From Vespula vulgaris (lineage: Eukaryota; Arthropoda; Insecta; Hymenoptera; Vespidae): DNA of 64,000 bases. Made by a program: the position numbers and the translations under genes. Where the stretch lies: contig NC_066608.1 in the NCBI RefSeq assembly GCF_905475345.1, positions 372,001-436,000 of the forward strand, given 5' to 3'. Shown here piece after piece: positions 34,141 through 46,407 of the stretch; position 1 is the first letter of the stretch; every line of letters starts with the position of its first letter. The notes beneath the pieces were generated by a model. That model saw only the letters and a list, made by a program, of their open reading frames with translations, had not been told where the DNA came from and searched no databases.

Positions 34141-36022
34141 GTAAGTATATTTTTCTATCATATTTTGTTGAATGATTTATACAGTTTTCATTATAACGAT
34201 GATACTAATTATTTCGTTTGTATTTTTGTTTCAGAACCTCGATGCAGACGCGCGCGTTGCAATGATGTAATCGAGTGTTAGTATCGCTAAAATAAATTTA
34301 TCGCGAAGTAGAAGCAGTGTTTGTTCGTTCGCGTTTCGCGATTTAAACCATAAGTGTTTTTGCATAGACTGCGCGCAATGCAGTCTTTAGAGTCAGTGTT
34401 TGTCCGCGTAGTTTTTTGATTTTTTAACAGTCGCACAGACTGTACTTGTAAAATATAGTAGAGTTGCGTTAAGTAAATTCAGTGACCGTTCGTTAATGAG
34501 TAACTACCGCGAATTAGAGTCAGTGCATCACTGAAGAGGATCTCAACCAACCTCGATGTCGACCTACCTCATGTTCAACCAACTACAAATCGTCCACCCT
34601 CAATTTCGACCTAAATCGCGGTCCCGTGTTTTGGAGCCATCGCAGAACTTCTTAAGTGGTGAGTTAATTTTTAAGTTCCTCCTATCACTCAATCATGTCG
34701 AGGACGAAAGGTCCGAATCGGCACGGGTGATTGGTTGTAATTAATAAGTACAAGAGCTTTGAGTGACCACGAGTAAATTTCTTCGGAGATTTACTCGTGA
34801 ATGGTTCGTCATTTTTTTATTTATTTATTAGATCAGGATAGAGTCTTCTTGCTTAAACGCGTTGATTATAACTATTGGAAATTTTGAATATTTGACTGCA
34901 TTTTTAAACAATTTTCTCTCGCGAAAATACTAAACTACCGCGATAGTCGCGAAGTTTAATCATGAATAAGCAAGAAGATATTCGCGATGGATAGTCTCTG
35001 GACCACAAGCGAAATTGTATAATTTATTTTCTAATAATTAGAGTAATCGCTTGTAAGAAGGAGCGTCCAATGATTTTTCAATACATTATTAAATAAAGAT
35101 TAATCAATTTTATTAATAGAAGAAAGTCTCATTAGAGTCATTGCTTTTGAAAGAATAAAGTAGAGTAGAGAAAAGACAAAGAGACTTGTAAAATCACAAC
35201 GCGTAAAACGTAGAACAAGTTAATCAATTTTTAGCTTAGGATTTTCAGCAATTAATATATTAATTCTCGTTTCTCTACCGATGTTTCTCGATTTTTCGTT
35301 TCAGGATTGCTTTAGAGTTGCGTTAGATTTGTTAGTTTTCTTCGACGTTTTAGAATAAGAGATAGTTCTAGTTTCTCGGCGATAGTTGACGATAGTTCAA
35401 ACGTTCTATAGTAGTTGTTAGGGCATGAAGCAATGAAGAGGCTATGTGCCGAAGAGGCCCCCACAAATTGTGGCTCAAGAGGGCAACTATTAGGCTACAG
35501 AGTTATTTTCGAAGGTTCGGCAGAGCACTTCGAGAATGACTCTTAGTCATATTTTCATTATACCATGTTGTCACTCAAAATGCTCTTATATAATAATAAT
35601 ATAATTTTCAGAAACTAAGAAGATCTATTCATTCCCTGTCCCATCTCACAGTGCCACGGGTTTACGAATAGAAGTTTTACCTATTTTATACATTTTTTTA
35701 TTAAAGTCGAGTAATAAATTTTTCCCATATTTGTTTTCTAAAGTTCAATTAAACCCGTTATTTTATTTTTATGAAATCAAGTTATATATTAAAGTAATAA
35801 TTTCGAAACGTATAGGATATGGCAATTGTGAGGACCACTGAAAGTGCACTGAATTAAAGTGCACATGGAAATGAAACAAGAACATTTAACTACATAGTAT
35901 ATTCTCGTCTCACTTTTACAGGAAGAATGCCTAACAGGATTCCAGTATTACCCAGCGTATGGCTGCACATTGTAGATTGCATAATTATTTTAAAAAGTTG
36001 ATTAAATTGTTCATTGTTCTCT
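34141..36022 (+). ncRNA. Tail segment T2 and spacer
   Basis: The intron is 34141-34234 and the exon runs to donor GTGAGT at 34659; the next acceptor CGTTTCAG ends at 35304 (646-nt intron). The hairpin with a GGACGAAAGGTCC core follows the donor. AAGAGCTTTGAGTGACCAC (34752-34770) pairs with TTGTCACTCAAAATGCTCTT (35569-35588). The exon after 35304 carries GAGGCCCCCACAAATTGTGG and GAGGGCAACTATT. 35640-36022 is AT-rich spacer. Confidence 0.65.
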
Positions 36023-37299
36023 CGGGTGGGACCCTTGGGAGGGGCCCTCGGGTGTGGGCCTTAGGCGGGTTTCGTTCTTTTGCTAAAGAAAAATCGAATT
36101 CAATTACGATATTCTGATTTTCGTCGATTGGACCTATCTGCGAGATACACACCAATCGTTTCGAATTATATTTCTCTCACGCGAACATACGCAAGTTTTC
36201 CCTTCTTTTTTCCTTTTTCTGTTTGGCTTTTCTTTTCCTATATTCTTTATATCTCTTTCTCATTCTGTTTCATACTTTTTCTGTTTCAGGTTAGAACATC
36301 GAGGGAGCGATCATCGAGGGACCGATCATCGTGAAATTAAATTTTTACAGGAAAGCTTTTGCATATAATGTAATGTATAATTTTTGTTCTTATATTTAAT
36401 TTCTATTATACTTTTAATTTTTGCTTTTATATTTAACTTTGCTTTTGTATTTAACTTTTATTAAATTTTTAATTTTTGCTTTTATATTTGTTTTATTACC
36501 TTTTTAATTTTTGCTCTTATATTCAATTTTTATTCTCTTTTCAGTTGTTGCTACTATATTTAATTTTTACAGACTTTTTAATTTTTACTCTTACATTTAT
36601 CTTTTCTTTTTTTCTTCTTCTGTTTCAGATTAGGTTATCGAGAGACGGAACATCGTGGGATCTTTACACGGAAGTTAATGGAACCTCTCTGCATATAATT
36701 TTTATTATATGCAGGGAGGGTATGTCTCCTTGCTTCCGTACGCGAATAATAGATAAAACACTTACGCGCGTGACGGCCGGCACGCGCCTGGGTGTTCGCG
36801 AGCGCGAGATTAAGTCCTACCGAGGACTACGTTTTGATTTCAGAAATCGAAATATAGACACGACCGGTCGTGTCTCGAGATGTCTGAAGCCGACGGTGTG
36901 GACGGTGGAGCGATCTGTAAGCGGGGTTTTACACATCTCCAGTTTGCTGAGAAGCCCGAAGCTCCCGAAGCGGAAAGGCATCTCGGATCGCGGATTTTAG
37001 AGTAGAGTCCCCGTTAGTCCGCGGGTCTCTACATGCAGTAACCTCCACGCGGTGGGACCTGGGTCGGTAATACTTGCTTTATGTCGAAATCTTATTAGAT
37101 ACAAGTATTACCGAGCGAATGGCTGCATGCTTCAAAGACTTTTCCTAAATCTTTTCTATTTGATTCCAAATTATATTTCACATCGTTCTTTACATCTTTC
37201 GTTTATTCAGCAATAAGTTTACAGTCATTTTTATTCATTGATTCGCATGTCTATGTAATAGTTGAAATAATCATTCGAGACTAATTTTTATAGATCTCT
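36023..37299 (+). ncRNA. Module M5 with H1 and short-loop D
   Basis: It holds a G-rich box 36023-36072 and acceptors ending at 36289 and 36628. H1 is at 36668-36739, the GC hairpin at about 36758-36797, the palindrome near 36858-36875, and D at 37021-37128. The 174-codon frame here is low-complexity pyrimidine-tract translation joined to the M2-type frame. Confidence 0.65.
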
Positions 37300-38318
37300 C
37301 GGGTGGGTCCCATGAGTCGGGCTCATGGGCGTGGGCTTCTGTGCGGGTCTCCTTCTTCTAGTACCGAAAAATCCAGCACGATTTTCGTATTCTGATCTTG
37401 GTCGAATTCATCTTCTCTTTTCTTTTCTTTTCAATCTCATCTTTATCATATCCGCACGTGTTTCATTGCACTTTCCGGACATCCTTTCCTTCTTTTCTTT
37501 TAAGTCCTATCGTTTTCACGTGCGCGCATGTTCCGGCTTTCTTTTCCTCTGTCTCTTCTTCTTCTCCACGGATTTCGATATCGAGATTGCGATACATCGT
37601 CGAAGGGTTCGTTTCATGATCGATTGCTAGACGCGAATACGGGTAAGATAGGAAGAACACTCACGCCTGCGTCGGCGGGCACAGACGTGGTGTTCTCGGG
37701 CGCGAATAAAAGTCCTACGGTAATGGACTCCGTTTGATTGCTAAAACGAATGTATGACTGGTCGTGTGTCGGTTTATGTGCTGCCGAGTAGTATGGTTTG
37801 CTATCCGTAAGCGTGGACTGACCCTCCTCCAGTTAGCTGCCTGAAATCTTGGTTAGTACATGGACGTCGGGAACGCGGATGTAGAATAGAGTCACCGTTA
37901 TTCTAACACTCACGGGAGTGTTCGGGCGCGATTAAAAGTCCTACCGGGGACTTCGTTTTATAGAACGTCGATCATTGGAACACACCGGTCACGCGAATTT
38001 CAGAGTAGAGACCCCGTCAGCCCGTGGGTCTCCAACTGCAGCAACCTCCACGCGGTGGGACCTGGGTCGGAAGTACTTGTGTTTCATCAATATCTCATGG
38101 TGTGCAAGTATTGCCGAGCGAATGGCTGCGTTCTTTAAGAGTTGTCTAAAATTTCTTCTATGTTATTCCAAATGGAACATCGAAGGACGTACATTTTACG
38201 TTCTTTTTTACATTTTCCGTATATTCAGCTGTAAATTCACAGTCATTTCTATTCATTGAATACCACAGCTGTGTAATAATTGAAATAATTATTCCAGAAT
38301 AATTATCATAGTTTCTTT
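37300..38318 (+). ncRNA. Module M6, multi-hairpin type with short-loop D
   Basis: It holds a G-rich box 37300-37350, hairpin ACACTCACGCCTGCG/CACAGACGTGGTGTT, a stem-loop AAGTCC/GGACT (about 37710-37730), ACACTCACGGGAGTGTT (about 37905-37922) and D at 38024-38129. Linker variants occur at 37888 and 38002. Confidence 0.6.
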
Positions 38319-39503
38319 CGGGTGGGTCCCTTGGGATGGGCCCTTGGGCGTGGGCTTCTGTGCGGGTCTCCTTCTTTCTGTACGGAAAATTGCAGCTCGA
38401 TTTCCTTACTCTGACCGGTCGAATTCATTTTCTCTTTTCTTCTCTTTTCTATGTCCATCTTTCTATTTCAATTTCATCGTTTTCACACTTGTTTGTATTC
38501 ATTATAATTTCCGGATACTCTTTCTATTCTTCTGAGCTCTATCGTATTCACGTGCGCGCATGTTCAGCTTTTCTTTTCCTCTTTCTCTTCTTCGTCGTTT
38601 TCGATAAATCGGAGCAGGTCCGATGTATCGTCGAAAGGTTCGTTTCATAATCGATTGCTAGACGCGAATACGGGTAGGATAGTAAGAATACTCACGCCTG
38701 TGTCGGCGGGCACATGCGTGGTGTTCTCGGGCGCGATAATGAAATCGTTTGATTGCTAAACCGAATAATGACCGGTCGTGTGTCGGTTCGTGTGCTGCCG
38801 AGTGGTATGGATCTGCTATCCGTAAGCGTGGACTGACCCTCCTCCAGTTAGCCGCCTGAATTCTCGGTTGGTACGTGGACGCCGCGAACGCGAACTTAGA
38901 GTAGAGTCACCGTTATTATAACACTCCCGGGAGTGTTCGGGCGCGATTAAAAGTCCTACCGGGGACTTCGTTTTATTGAACGCCGTTTATTCGATCACAC
39001 CGGTCACGCGAATATTAGAGTAGAGTCCCCGTTAGCCCGTGGGTCCCCACATGCAGCTACCTCCTAGCGGTGGGACCTGGGTCGGTAATACTTGCGATAT
39101 ATCAGAGACTGTGTCTTAATTATATTTAAAATCTTTAACTAAATTACACATATAATTATAAAACGCAAGTATTACCGGGCGAATGGCTGCATATTTCTAT
39201 ATTTTTACAGTATCTCTCGTCTGTCTAAGTTCAATTAAACGTTAAATTGATTACATTATAAATTGATAGTTTTATTTCGACAGATAAATAAATTTCAATA
39301 TAACAAAATTTTTAATTAATTTTCTAAGGGAACGCGCAGAAAAATTTTCTATCCCACTTATGTTAGCTATCGTTCGTATTTATCCCGACTTACTTTTATT
39401 ACTTATATTCCTTAATAATTGTATACTTTTGATAATTACATTAATTATATACTTTTACATAATATATGAATCACTATTACTAACATTTATTAATGGTTAG
39501 TCT
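38319..39503 (+). ncRNA. Module M7, multi-hairpin type with long-loop D
   Basis: It holds a G-rich box 38319-38369, acceptor GGAGCAG ending at 38617, a hairpin set like M9, and ACACTCCCGGGAGTGTT near 38920-38937. D is at 39039-39192 with TAATAC/GTATTA arms. Confidence 0.6.
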
Positions 39504-40972
39504 CGGGTGGGACCCTTGGGAGGGGCCTTTGGGTGTGGGCCTTTAGGCGGGCTGCCGTCTCGGCATCTTTTAGGGCTCTTTTTCTCATTTTCTTTTCTTT
39601 TTTTTTATTATATCCATGTCTTCTCTTTTCTTTTCTTCTTCTTTAACTCTTTCTCTGTTTCTGATGAAATGATGGAAAGATGAATCATCGTGAGACCCAT
39701 CATCGTGACATTTATTTATTGAATTATTATTCTTTTCTATTAATTATATACATTTAGATTCACTCTAAATTTTTAATAATGCTATATATTCCTATATTTC
39801 TTATTAATTATATGCATTTATTCATTTATGCATTTCTATTTATTGTATTTATCTCTCTTATATATATTTCTATTTATTATATTATTCTTTTCTGCTTTTT
39901 CTCTTTTCTGTTTCAGGTTAGATCACCGAGGGATCTACCATGGAGAAATTATATTTTTACAGGGAAATTACTGAATATAGATGGCTTTTTGTATATAGTT
40001 TTGCATGTAATTTTTACATGTTTATCTTTTCTTCTTTCATTCTTTTTCTGTTTCAGATTAGGTGATCGAAGGACGGATCATCGTGGGATTCTCGCACGGG
40101 AGTTCATGGAACCTCCCTGCATATAATCTCTATTATATGCAGGGAGGGTATTTCCATGCTTCCGTACGCGAATGATAGGGAAAGTACTCACGCGCGTGAC
40201 GGCCGACACGCGTTCATCGCCCAAGGACCATGGAGGGATTTAGATTTTCATACGGGTGTTTAAAGGATCTTTCTACCTCAGGCGTAGAAAGATTTCTTTT
40301 CTCCCGTTCGGGTAAGATAGAAGGACACTCGTTTATGTCGGCTGGCATAGACGTTGGTGTTCTCGGGCGCGATTAAGTCCAAACTTGGCTCCAACGTACT
40401 CAACATACTCGCGTGAGTGTTTCCGGGATACTCGCGTAAGTATTTGTGAGTGCGGTAGGATTCAATTTTGGGTGCCGGCGTTTGTCGCGAAAGCACGACC
40501 GGTCGTGCTCAAGTGGTGATCGAAGCTTCCGATGTTGGATAGTTGAGCTATGCGTAAGTCGGTTCCCAAATGCGGAGACGCATGGGGCTGCAATTTTAGC
40601 GTTTGGAGGCTTGAATTCGTCGGGAGTGGAGGTCGCCCCGTTGCTTTGCCTTTTTGATAGTAGTAATAGTAGTAAAAAGTAGAGTCACCGTTAGTCCGTG
40701 GGTCCCCACTTGCAGCAACCTCCACGCGGTGGGACCTGGGTCGGCAGTACTTGTTGTTTATCGAAATCTTATAAGGTGCAAGTATTTCCGAGCAAATGGC
40801 TGCAAATTTTAAGATTTTTCCAAGATCTTTTCTAAGTAATTCCAAAATATATTTCACATTGCTTCTTACATCTGTCGTATATTCAGCAATGAGTTCACAG
40901 TCATTTCTATTCGTTGAAACGCATAGCTCTATATTATAATAATTAATCGAGATTAGTTATTATGGTTTTTAT
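39504..40972 (+). ncRNA. Module M8 with best-paired H1 and altered downstream hairpins
   Basis: It holds a G-rich box 39504-39554 and acceptors ending at 39915 and 40055. H1 is at 40096-40165. The GC hairpin after H1 is broken, but a new set follows: ACTCGCGTGAGT-type stems and palindrome AGCACGACCGGTCGTGCT (about 40492-40509). The latter differs from M2's GACACGACCGGTCGTGTC at both ends of the stem in a matched way. D is at 40698-40804. Confidence 0.6.
40096..40165 (+). ncRNA. H1 hairpin, best-paired copy (pre-miRNA-like)
   Basis: CCTCCCTGCATATAAT pairs without mismatch to ATTATATGCAGGGAGG across a 4-nt loop. An internal loop follows and then a second stem of ACGGGAG with CTTCCGT. About 70 nt in all, 41 nt after a 3' splice site. 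Other copies: 29309-29380, 30884-30955, 36668-36739, 47057-47128, 48586-48657, 55686-55757 and 58224-58295. A Drosha/Dicer substrate is one possible role. Confidence 0.5.
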
Positions 40973-41973
40973 CGGGTGGGTCCCATGAGTTGGGCTCATG
41001 GGCGTGGGCTTCTGTGCGGGTCTCCTTCTTTCTGTACCGAAAAATCCAGCTCAATTTCCGTACTCTGACTTCGGTCGAATTCATTTTCTCTTTTCTTTTC
41101 TTTTCTTTTCTATGTCCATCTTTCTATTTCAATTTCATCGTTTTCACACTTGCTTGTATTCATTATAATTTCCGGATATTCTTTTTATTCTTCTGAGCTC
41201 TATCGTATTCACGTGCGCGCATGTTCAACTTTTCTTTTCCTCTTTCTCTTCTTCGTCGTTTTCGATAAATCGGAGCAGGTCCGATGTATCGTCGAAAGGT
41301 TCGTTTCATAATCGATTGCTAGACGCGAATACGGGTAGGATAGTAAGAATACTCACGCCTGTGTCGGCGGGCACATGCGTGGTGTTCTCGGGCGCGATAA
41401 TGTAATCGTTTGATTGCTAAACCGAATAATGACCGGTCGTGTGTCGGTTCGTGTGCTGCCGAGTGGTATGGATCTGCTATCCGTAAGCGTGGACTGACCC
41501 TCCTCCTGTTAGCCGCCAGAATTCTCGGTTGGTACGTGGACGCCGCGAACGCGAATTTAGAGTAGAGTCACCGTTATTCTAACACTCACGGGAGTGTTCG
41601 GGCGCGATTAAAAGTCCTACCGGGAACTTCGTTTTATAGAACGCCGATTATTTGATCGCGCCGGTCACGCGAATTTCAGAGTAGAGACCCCGTTAGTCCG
41701 TGGGTCTCCAACTGCAGCAACCTCCACGCGGTGGGACCTGGGTCGGAAGTACTTGCGTCTGGTCAAATCTTATGGTGTGCAAGTATTGCCGAGCGAATGG
41801 CTGCACATTTCAAAATCTTTTTCAAAATCTTTTCCATGTAATTCCAAATTACATTTCGCATGATTCCTTACATCTTTTGTATTTTCAGCAATAAGTATAC
41901 AGTCATTTCTATTCATTGAAACCCATATATCTTTATAATATAATGATAAATCGAGATTAGTTATGGTTTTTAT
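40973..41973 (+). ncRNA. Module M9, multi-hairpin type with short-loop D
   Basis: It holds a G-rich box 40973-41023, hairpins near-identical to M7 (41340-41660), and D at 41700-41805. From about 41770 the sequence switches to near-identity with 31308 onward (offset 10,462). Confidence 0.6.
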
Positions 41974-43523
41974 CGGGTGGGTCCCATGGGTGGGGCTCAT
42001 GGGCGTGGGCTTCTGTGCGGGTCTCCTTTCAGTATCGAAAAATCGTGCTCTATTTTCGTACTTTGGTTTCTCTCTTCTTTTCAATTCCATCTTTTTCACA
42101 CGTACACCTGTTTCATTCCATCTTGCAGGTATTCTTTTCTCTCCTTCTTTCCGAGTTCTGTCGTTTTAACATGCGCGCACGTTCCGGCTTCCATTTCTTC
42201 TCTTTCTCTTCCTCTTCTTCTCTTCTTCACTGATTTCGATACATCGGCGCAGGTCCAGTGTATCGTCGAATGGTTTGTTTCATATTCGATTGTTAGACGC
42301 GAATACGGGTAAGATAGAAAGAACACTTGCGCGTGTGTCGGCGGGCACAGGCGTGGTGTTCCCGGGCGCGATTAAAAGTCCTACGATAATGGACTTCGTT
42401 TGATTGCTAAAAACGAATAAATGACCGGTCGTGATACGGTCACCGGATGACTGTAGAGTGAGACGGTCTATGTGCTACTGAGGAGGATGGTTTATGGCTA
42501 TTTGTAAGGATGTTCAGTCCGTTGACTGACCCACCTTATATCTATAGTCACCTGAGTCCATGGTGAGGTGTATGCAACCCCGCGGGACCGCGAATTAGAG
42601 TAGAGTCACCGTTATTCTAACACTCACGTCGATGTTCGGGCGCGATTAAAGGTCCTACCGTGGACCTCGTTTTATTGTTCGAAATACGAAAAGCACGGAC
42701 GGTCGTGCTTAAAGGTGGGATGTGGGCATCCGAGGCTGACGGCCTCAACGTTATCCCTAGTAGGATACCGTTGCGGACTCGATGTCTCTGTTCGCTCATG
42801 TTGCCTCGCGAACACCGGGAACGCGGATTTTAGAGTAGAGTTACCGTTGTACTAACACCACGTGAGTGTTCGGGCGCGAATTAAGTGTCCTACCGTGGAC
42901 TTAGTTTAACTTGCTTAATATAGAGATAAGATTACGCCGGTAATGCGTATTTTGCAGTAGAGTCATTCGGACACTCACGTGACTGTCCGAGCGCGATTAA
43001 AAGTCCTACCGGGGACTTCGTTTTATTTGTTCGGCGATTATTTGTTCACGCCGGTCTCGCGGATCTTAGAGAGTAGAGTCCCCGTTAGCTCGTGGGTCCC
43101 CAGATGCAGCAACCTCCAAGCGGTGGGACCTGGGTCGGTAATACTTGCGATATATCGAAATCAATGTCTTAATTATATTTAAAGTCCGTAACTAAATTAT
43201 ACACATAATTATAAAACGCAAGTATTACCGGGCGAATGGCTGCATATTTCTATATTTTTACAATATCTCTCGTCTGTCTAAGTTCAAGTAAACGTTAAAT
43301 TAATTACATTTTACCTCGTTGGTTATATTTCGACATATAGATAAATTGAATATATCAAAATTCTAAATTAATAAAATTATAAAATTCAAACGAAAACGCA
43401 CAGAAAACTTTTCTGTCGCACTTATGTTCTGTCATTCTTATTTATTGTTTCCTACTTTTATTACTTATATACTTTTATTTATAATATTAATTACTTTTAT
43501 TAACTTTTATTATTCAATAGTCT
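41974..43523 (+). ncRNA. Module M10, copy of M3/M15
   Basis: It holds a G-rich box 41974-42025, the same hairpin-linker series as M3, and D at 43092-43245. It matches 31512 onward at an offset of about 10,462 and 50172 onward at 8,198. A ...CCGGGAACGCGGATTTTAG variant near 42815 is shared with M15, not M3. Confidence 0.6.
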
Positions 43524-44977
43524 CGGGTGGGACCCTTGGGAGGGGCATCTTTGTCTTTAACTGTTGTCAAGGACTCATATAACACCGCTGAAATAGTTGC
43601 ATATTTCAATGTTTTTTCAATAACGGAGAAATATTTTGTTTTAAAATTAAATTGTGAAGTGGGGATAATTTTCTTTGTGAGTCGAAAACAAAATCGGATC
43701 TCTAAACGACTTTGACATTTACTAGTTTAGTTGTGCTTTGGAACTCGACGAGAGTAAATAGAAATTTTCGCGGATGCCATTCGTGCAACTATTACCGAAC
43801 AGTTAATTCAAATCTACAACAGTTTATTTGATTTTAGACTTGAATGCGAAGTGGGGATACACGGCTTCGAGAGACGACAACAATGTCGGGTCTTTGGCCG
43901 ATCTTTATTGTTCAGTTGTGCGTTAGACTTCGACCAGTGAACTTAGAAATTTTCGGGATGCCATTCGTGCAAGTATTAACGAACGGTTAATTCATATCTA
44001 CAACAGTTTATTTGATTTTACACTTAAATTCGAAGTGGGGATAATTTTCTGCGTGAGTCGACAACATAGTCATTGACCGAGCTTTGTTGTTCCTAGTTCA
44101 GTCGTGCTTTGGACTTCGACCAGTGAACTTAGAAAATTTCGGGATGCCATTCGTGCAAGTATTAACGAACAGTTAATTCAAATATGCGACAGTTTATTTG
44201 ATTTTACACTTAAATTCGAAGTGGGGATAATTTTCTGCGTGAGTCGACAACATAGTCATTGACCGAGCTTTGTTGTTCCTAGTTCAGTCGTGCTTTGGAC
44301 TTCGACCAGTGAACTTAGAAAATTTCGGGATGCCATTCGTGCAAGTATTAACGAACAGTTAATTCAAATATGCGACAGTTTATTTGATTTTAGACTTAAA
44401 TGCGAAGTGGGGATACACGGCTTCGAGAGACGACAACAATGTCGGGTCTTTGGCCGATCTTTATTGTTCAGTTGCGCGTTAGACTTCGACCAGTGAACTT
44501 AGAAATTTTCGGGATGCCATTCGTGCAAGTATTAACGAACGGTTAATTCATATCTACAACAGTTTATTTGATTTTACACTTAAATTCGAAGTGGGGATAA
44601 TTTTCTGCGTGAGTCGACAACATAGTCATTGACCGAGCTTTGTTGTTCCTAGTTCAGTCGTGCTTTGGACTTCGACCAGTGAACTTAGAAAATTTCGGGA
44701 TGCCATTCGTGCAAGTATTAACGAACAGTTAATTCAAATATGCAACAGTTTATTTGATTTTAGACTTGAATGCGAAGTGGGGATACACGGCTTCGAGAGA
44801 CGACAACAAAGTCGGGCCTTTGACCAACCTTTATAGTTCCTGGTTCAGTTGTGCTTTGGACTTCGACGAGTGAACTTAGAAATTTTTGCACCTTTGCACT
44901 GAAAATCTATCTCCACGAGTGGACTTAGAAATTTTCGCACGATGCCGAATTCGAGCGAGTATTAACGAAGACTTAAA
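43524..44977 (+). repeat. Module M11: truncated G-rich box and long tandem units
   Basis: The box stops after GAGGGG (43547). From about 43640 to 44880 come units containing TTCGGGATGCCATTCGTGCA, TATTAACGAACAGTTAATTC and GAAGTGGGGATA. They are homologous to the long variants of array B, but without GTACAATG introns. Then comes one remnant of the 54-bp repeat before T3. Confidence 0.7.
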
Positions 44978-46407
44978 GTAAGTATATTTTTCTATCATAT
45001 ATTTGTTGAATGATTTATACAGTTTTCATTATAACAGTGATACTAATTATTTCATTTGTTTTTTTGTTTCAGAACCTCGTTGCAATCGCGAGCGTTGCAA
45101 TGATGTAATCGAGTATTGGTATCGCTAAAATAAATTTATCGCGAAGTAGAAGCAGTGTTTGTTCGTTCGCGTTTCGCGATTTAAACCATAAGTGTTTTTG
45201 CATAGACTGCGCGCAATGCAGTCTTTAGAGTCAGTGTTTGTCCGCGTAGTTTTTTGATTTTTTAACAGTCGCACAGACTGTACTTGTAAAATATAGTAGA
45301 GTTGCGTTAAGTAAATTCAGTGACCGTTCGTTAATGAGTAACTATCGCGAATTAGAGTCAGTGCATCACCGAAGAGGATCTCGACCAACGTCGATGTCGA
45401 CCTACCTCATGTTCAACCAACTACAAATCGTCCACCCTCAATTTCGACCTAAATCGCGGTCCAGTGTTTTGGAGCCGTCGCAGAACTTCTTAAGTAGTAA
45501 GTTAATTTTTGAGTCCCTCCGATCACTCAATCATGTCGAGGACGAAAGGTCCGAATCGGCACGGGTGATTGGTTGTAATTAATAAGTAAGAGCTTTGAGT
45601 GATCACTAATTAATTTCTGGATAGCTTTCGAATTTCATTAGATTTTTTAGTTTTTCTCTACATTTTAGAATAAGGATCGTTAGTGATTGTTATCGAATAT
45701 TCTATAGTAGTTGTTAATTTAGGAAGTAAAGAAGAGTGTATATGCCAAAAGGTCTCCACATGCTGTGGCTCGTGAGGGTTACTATTAGACTGTTGAGTTA
45801 TTTTCTAAGATTCGACAGAATCTATCGAAAATGTGTGTTAGTCATATTTTAATTTTACTATGTGGTCACTCAAAATGCTCTTATTTAATAATAATGTTGA
45901 TTTCAGAAACTCGGACGACGAATAGAATTGTTACATGTTTTATTCATTTTTATTAGTAAAGTCGAGTTGTAAATTTTTCTTTTCTTTACATTTTCTTTTT
46001 TAAAGTTCAATTAAATTCATAATTTGTTATTTTTATAAAATCAAATTCTATATTCAAATCATTGCTACGAAACGTGTAAGACATCATAATTGTTGGGGGT
46101 TACCAAAATTGCACTGAGTAAAATTGCATGTGGAATTGAAACAAGCCCACTGAGGTTTGAGGCAAGTTCTTTCTTTCGCGTGTTACGGGAAGAGAATATT
46201 CTTTAAGATTTTCATTTTGATTTCCTCTTATAAATTTAAATTGAATTAAATTCAGAAAATGATTTTTTATAAATAACACATACACACACACATATATAAG
46301 TGATGAAATGATTGGATACAATGCGAAAGACTGTATATAATAGTTTCAATATTGAAATTATTCCAAATTAATTGTTCCAGTTTAATTACTCTTCTCTCAA
46401 GCTTTTC
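44978..46407 (+). ncRNA. Tail segment T3 and spacer
   Basis: The intron is 44978-45072 and the exon runs to donor GTAAGT at 45497. The next acceptor seen in T1/T2 is deleted (about 45615). The pairing arms are 45588-45606 and 45862-45882. The hairpin here is CCACATGCTGTGG (about 45756). The spacer carries a CA/TA run like that before M1. Confidence 0.65.

Noticed and set aside
34556..34744. 62-codon frame recurring in T2-T5
   Set aside because: It runs through a conserved splice donor into the intron, has no ATG in T1, and is explained by DNA-level conservation.
36476..37000. 174-codon plus-strand frame
   Set aside because: Its first half is a Phe/Leu/Ser-rich translation of pyrimidine tracts. 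The rest is the rejected M2-type frame.
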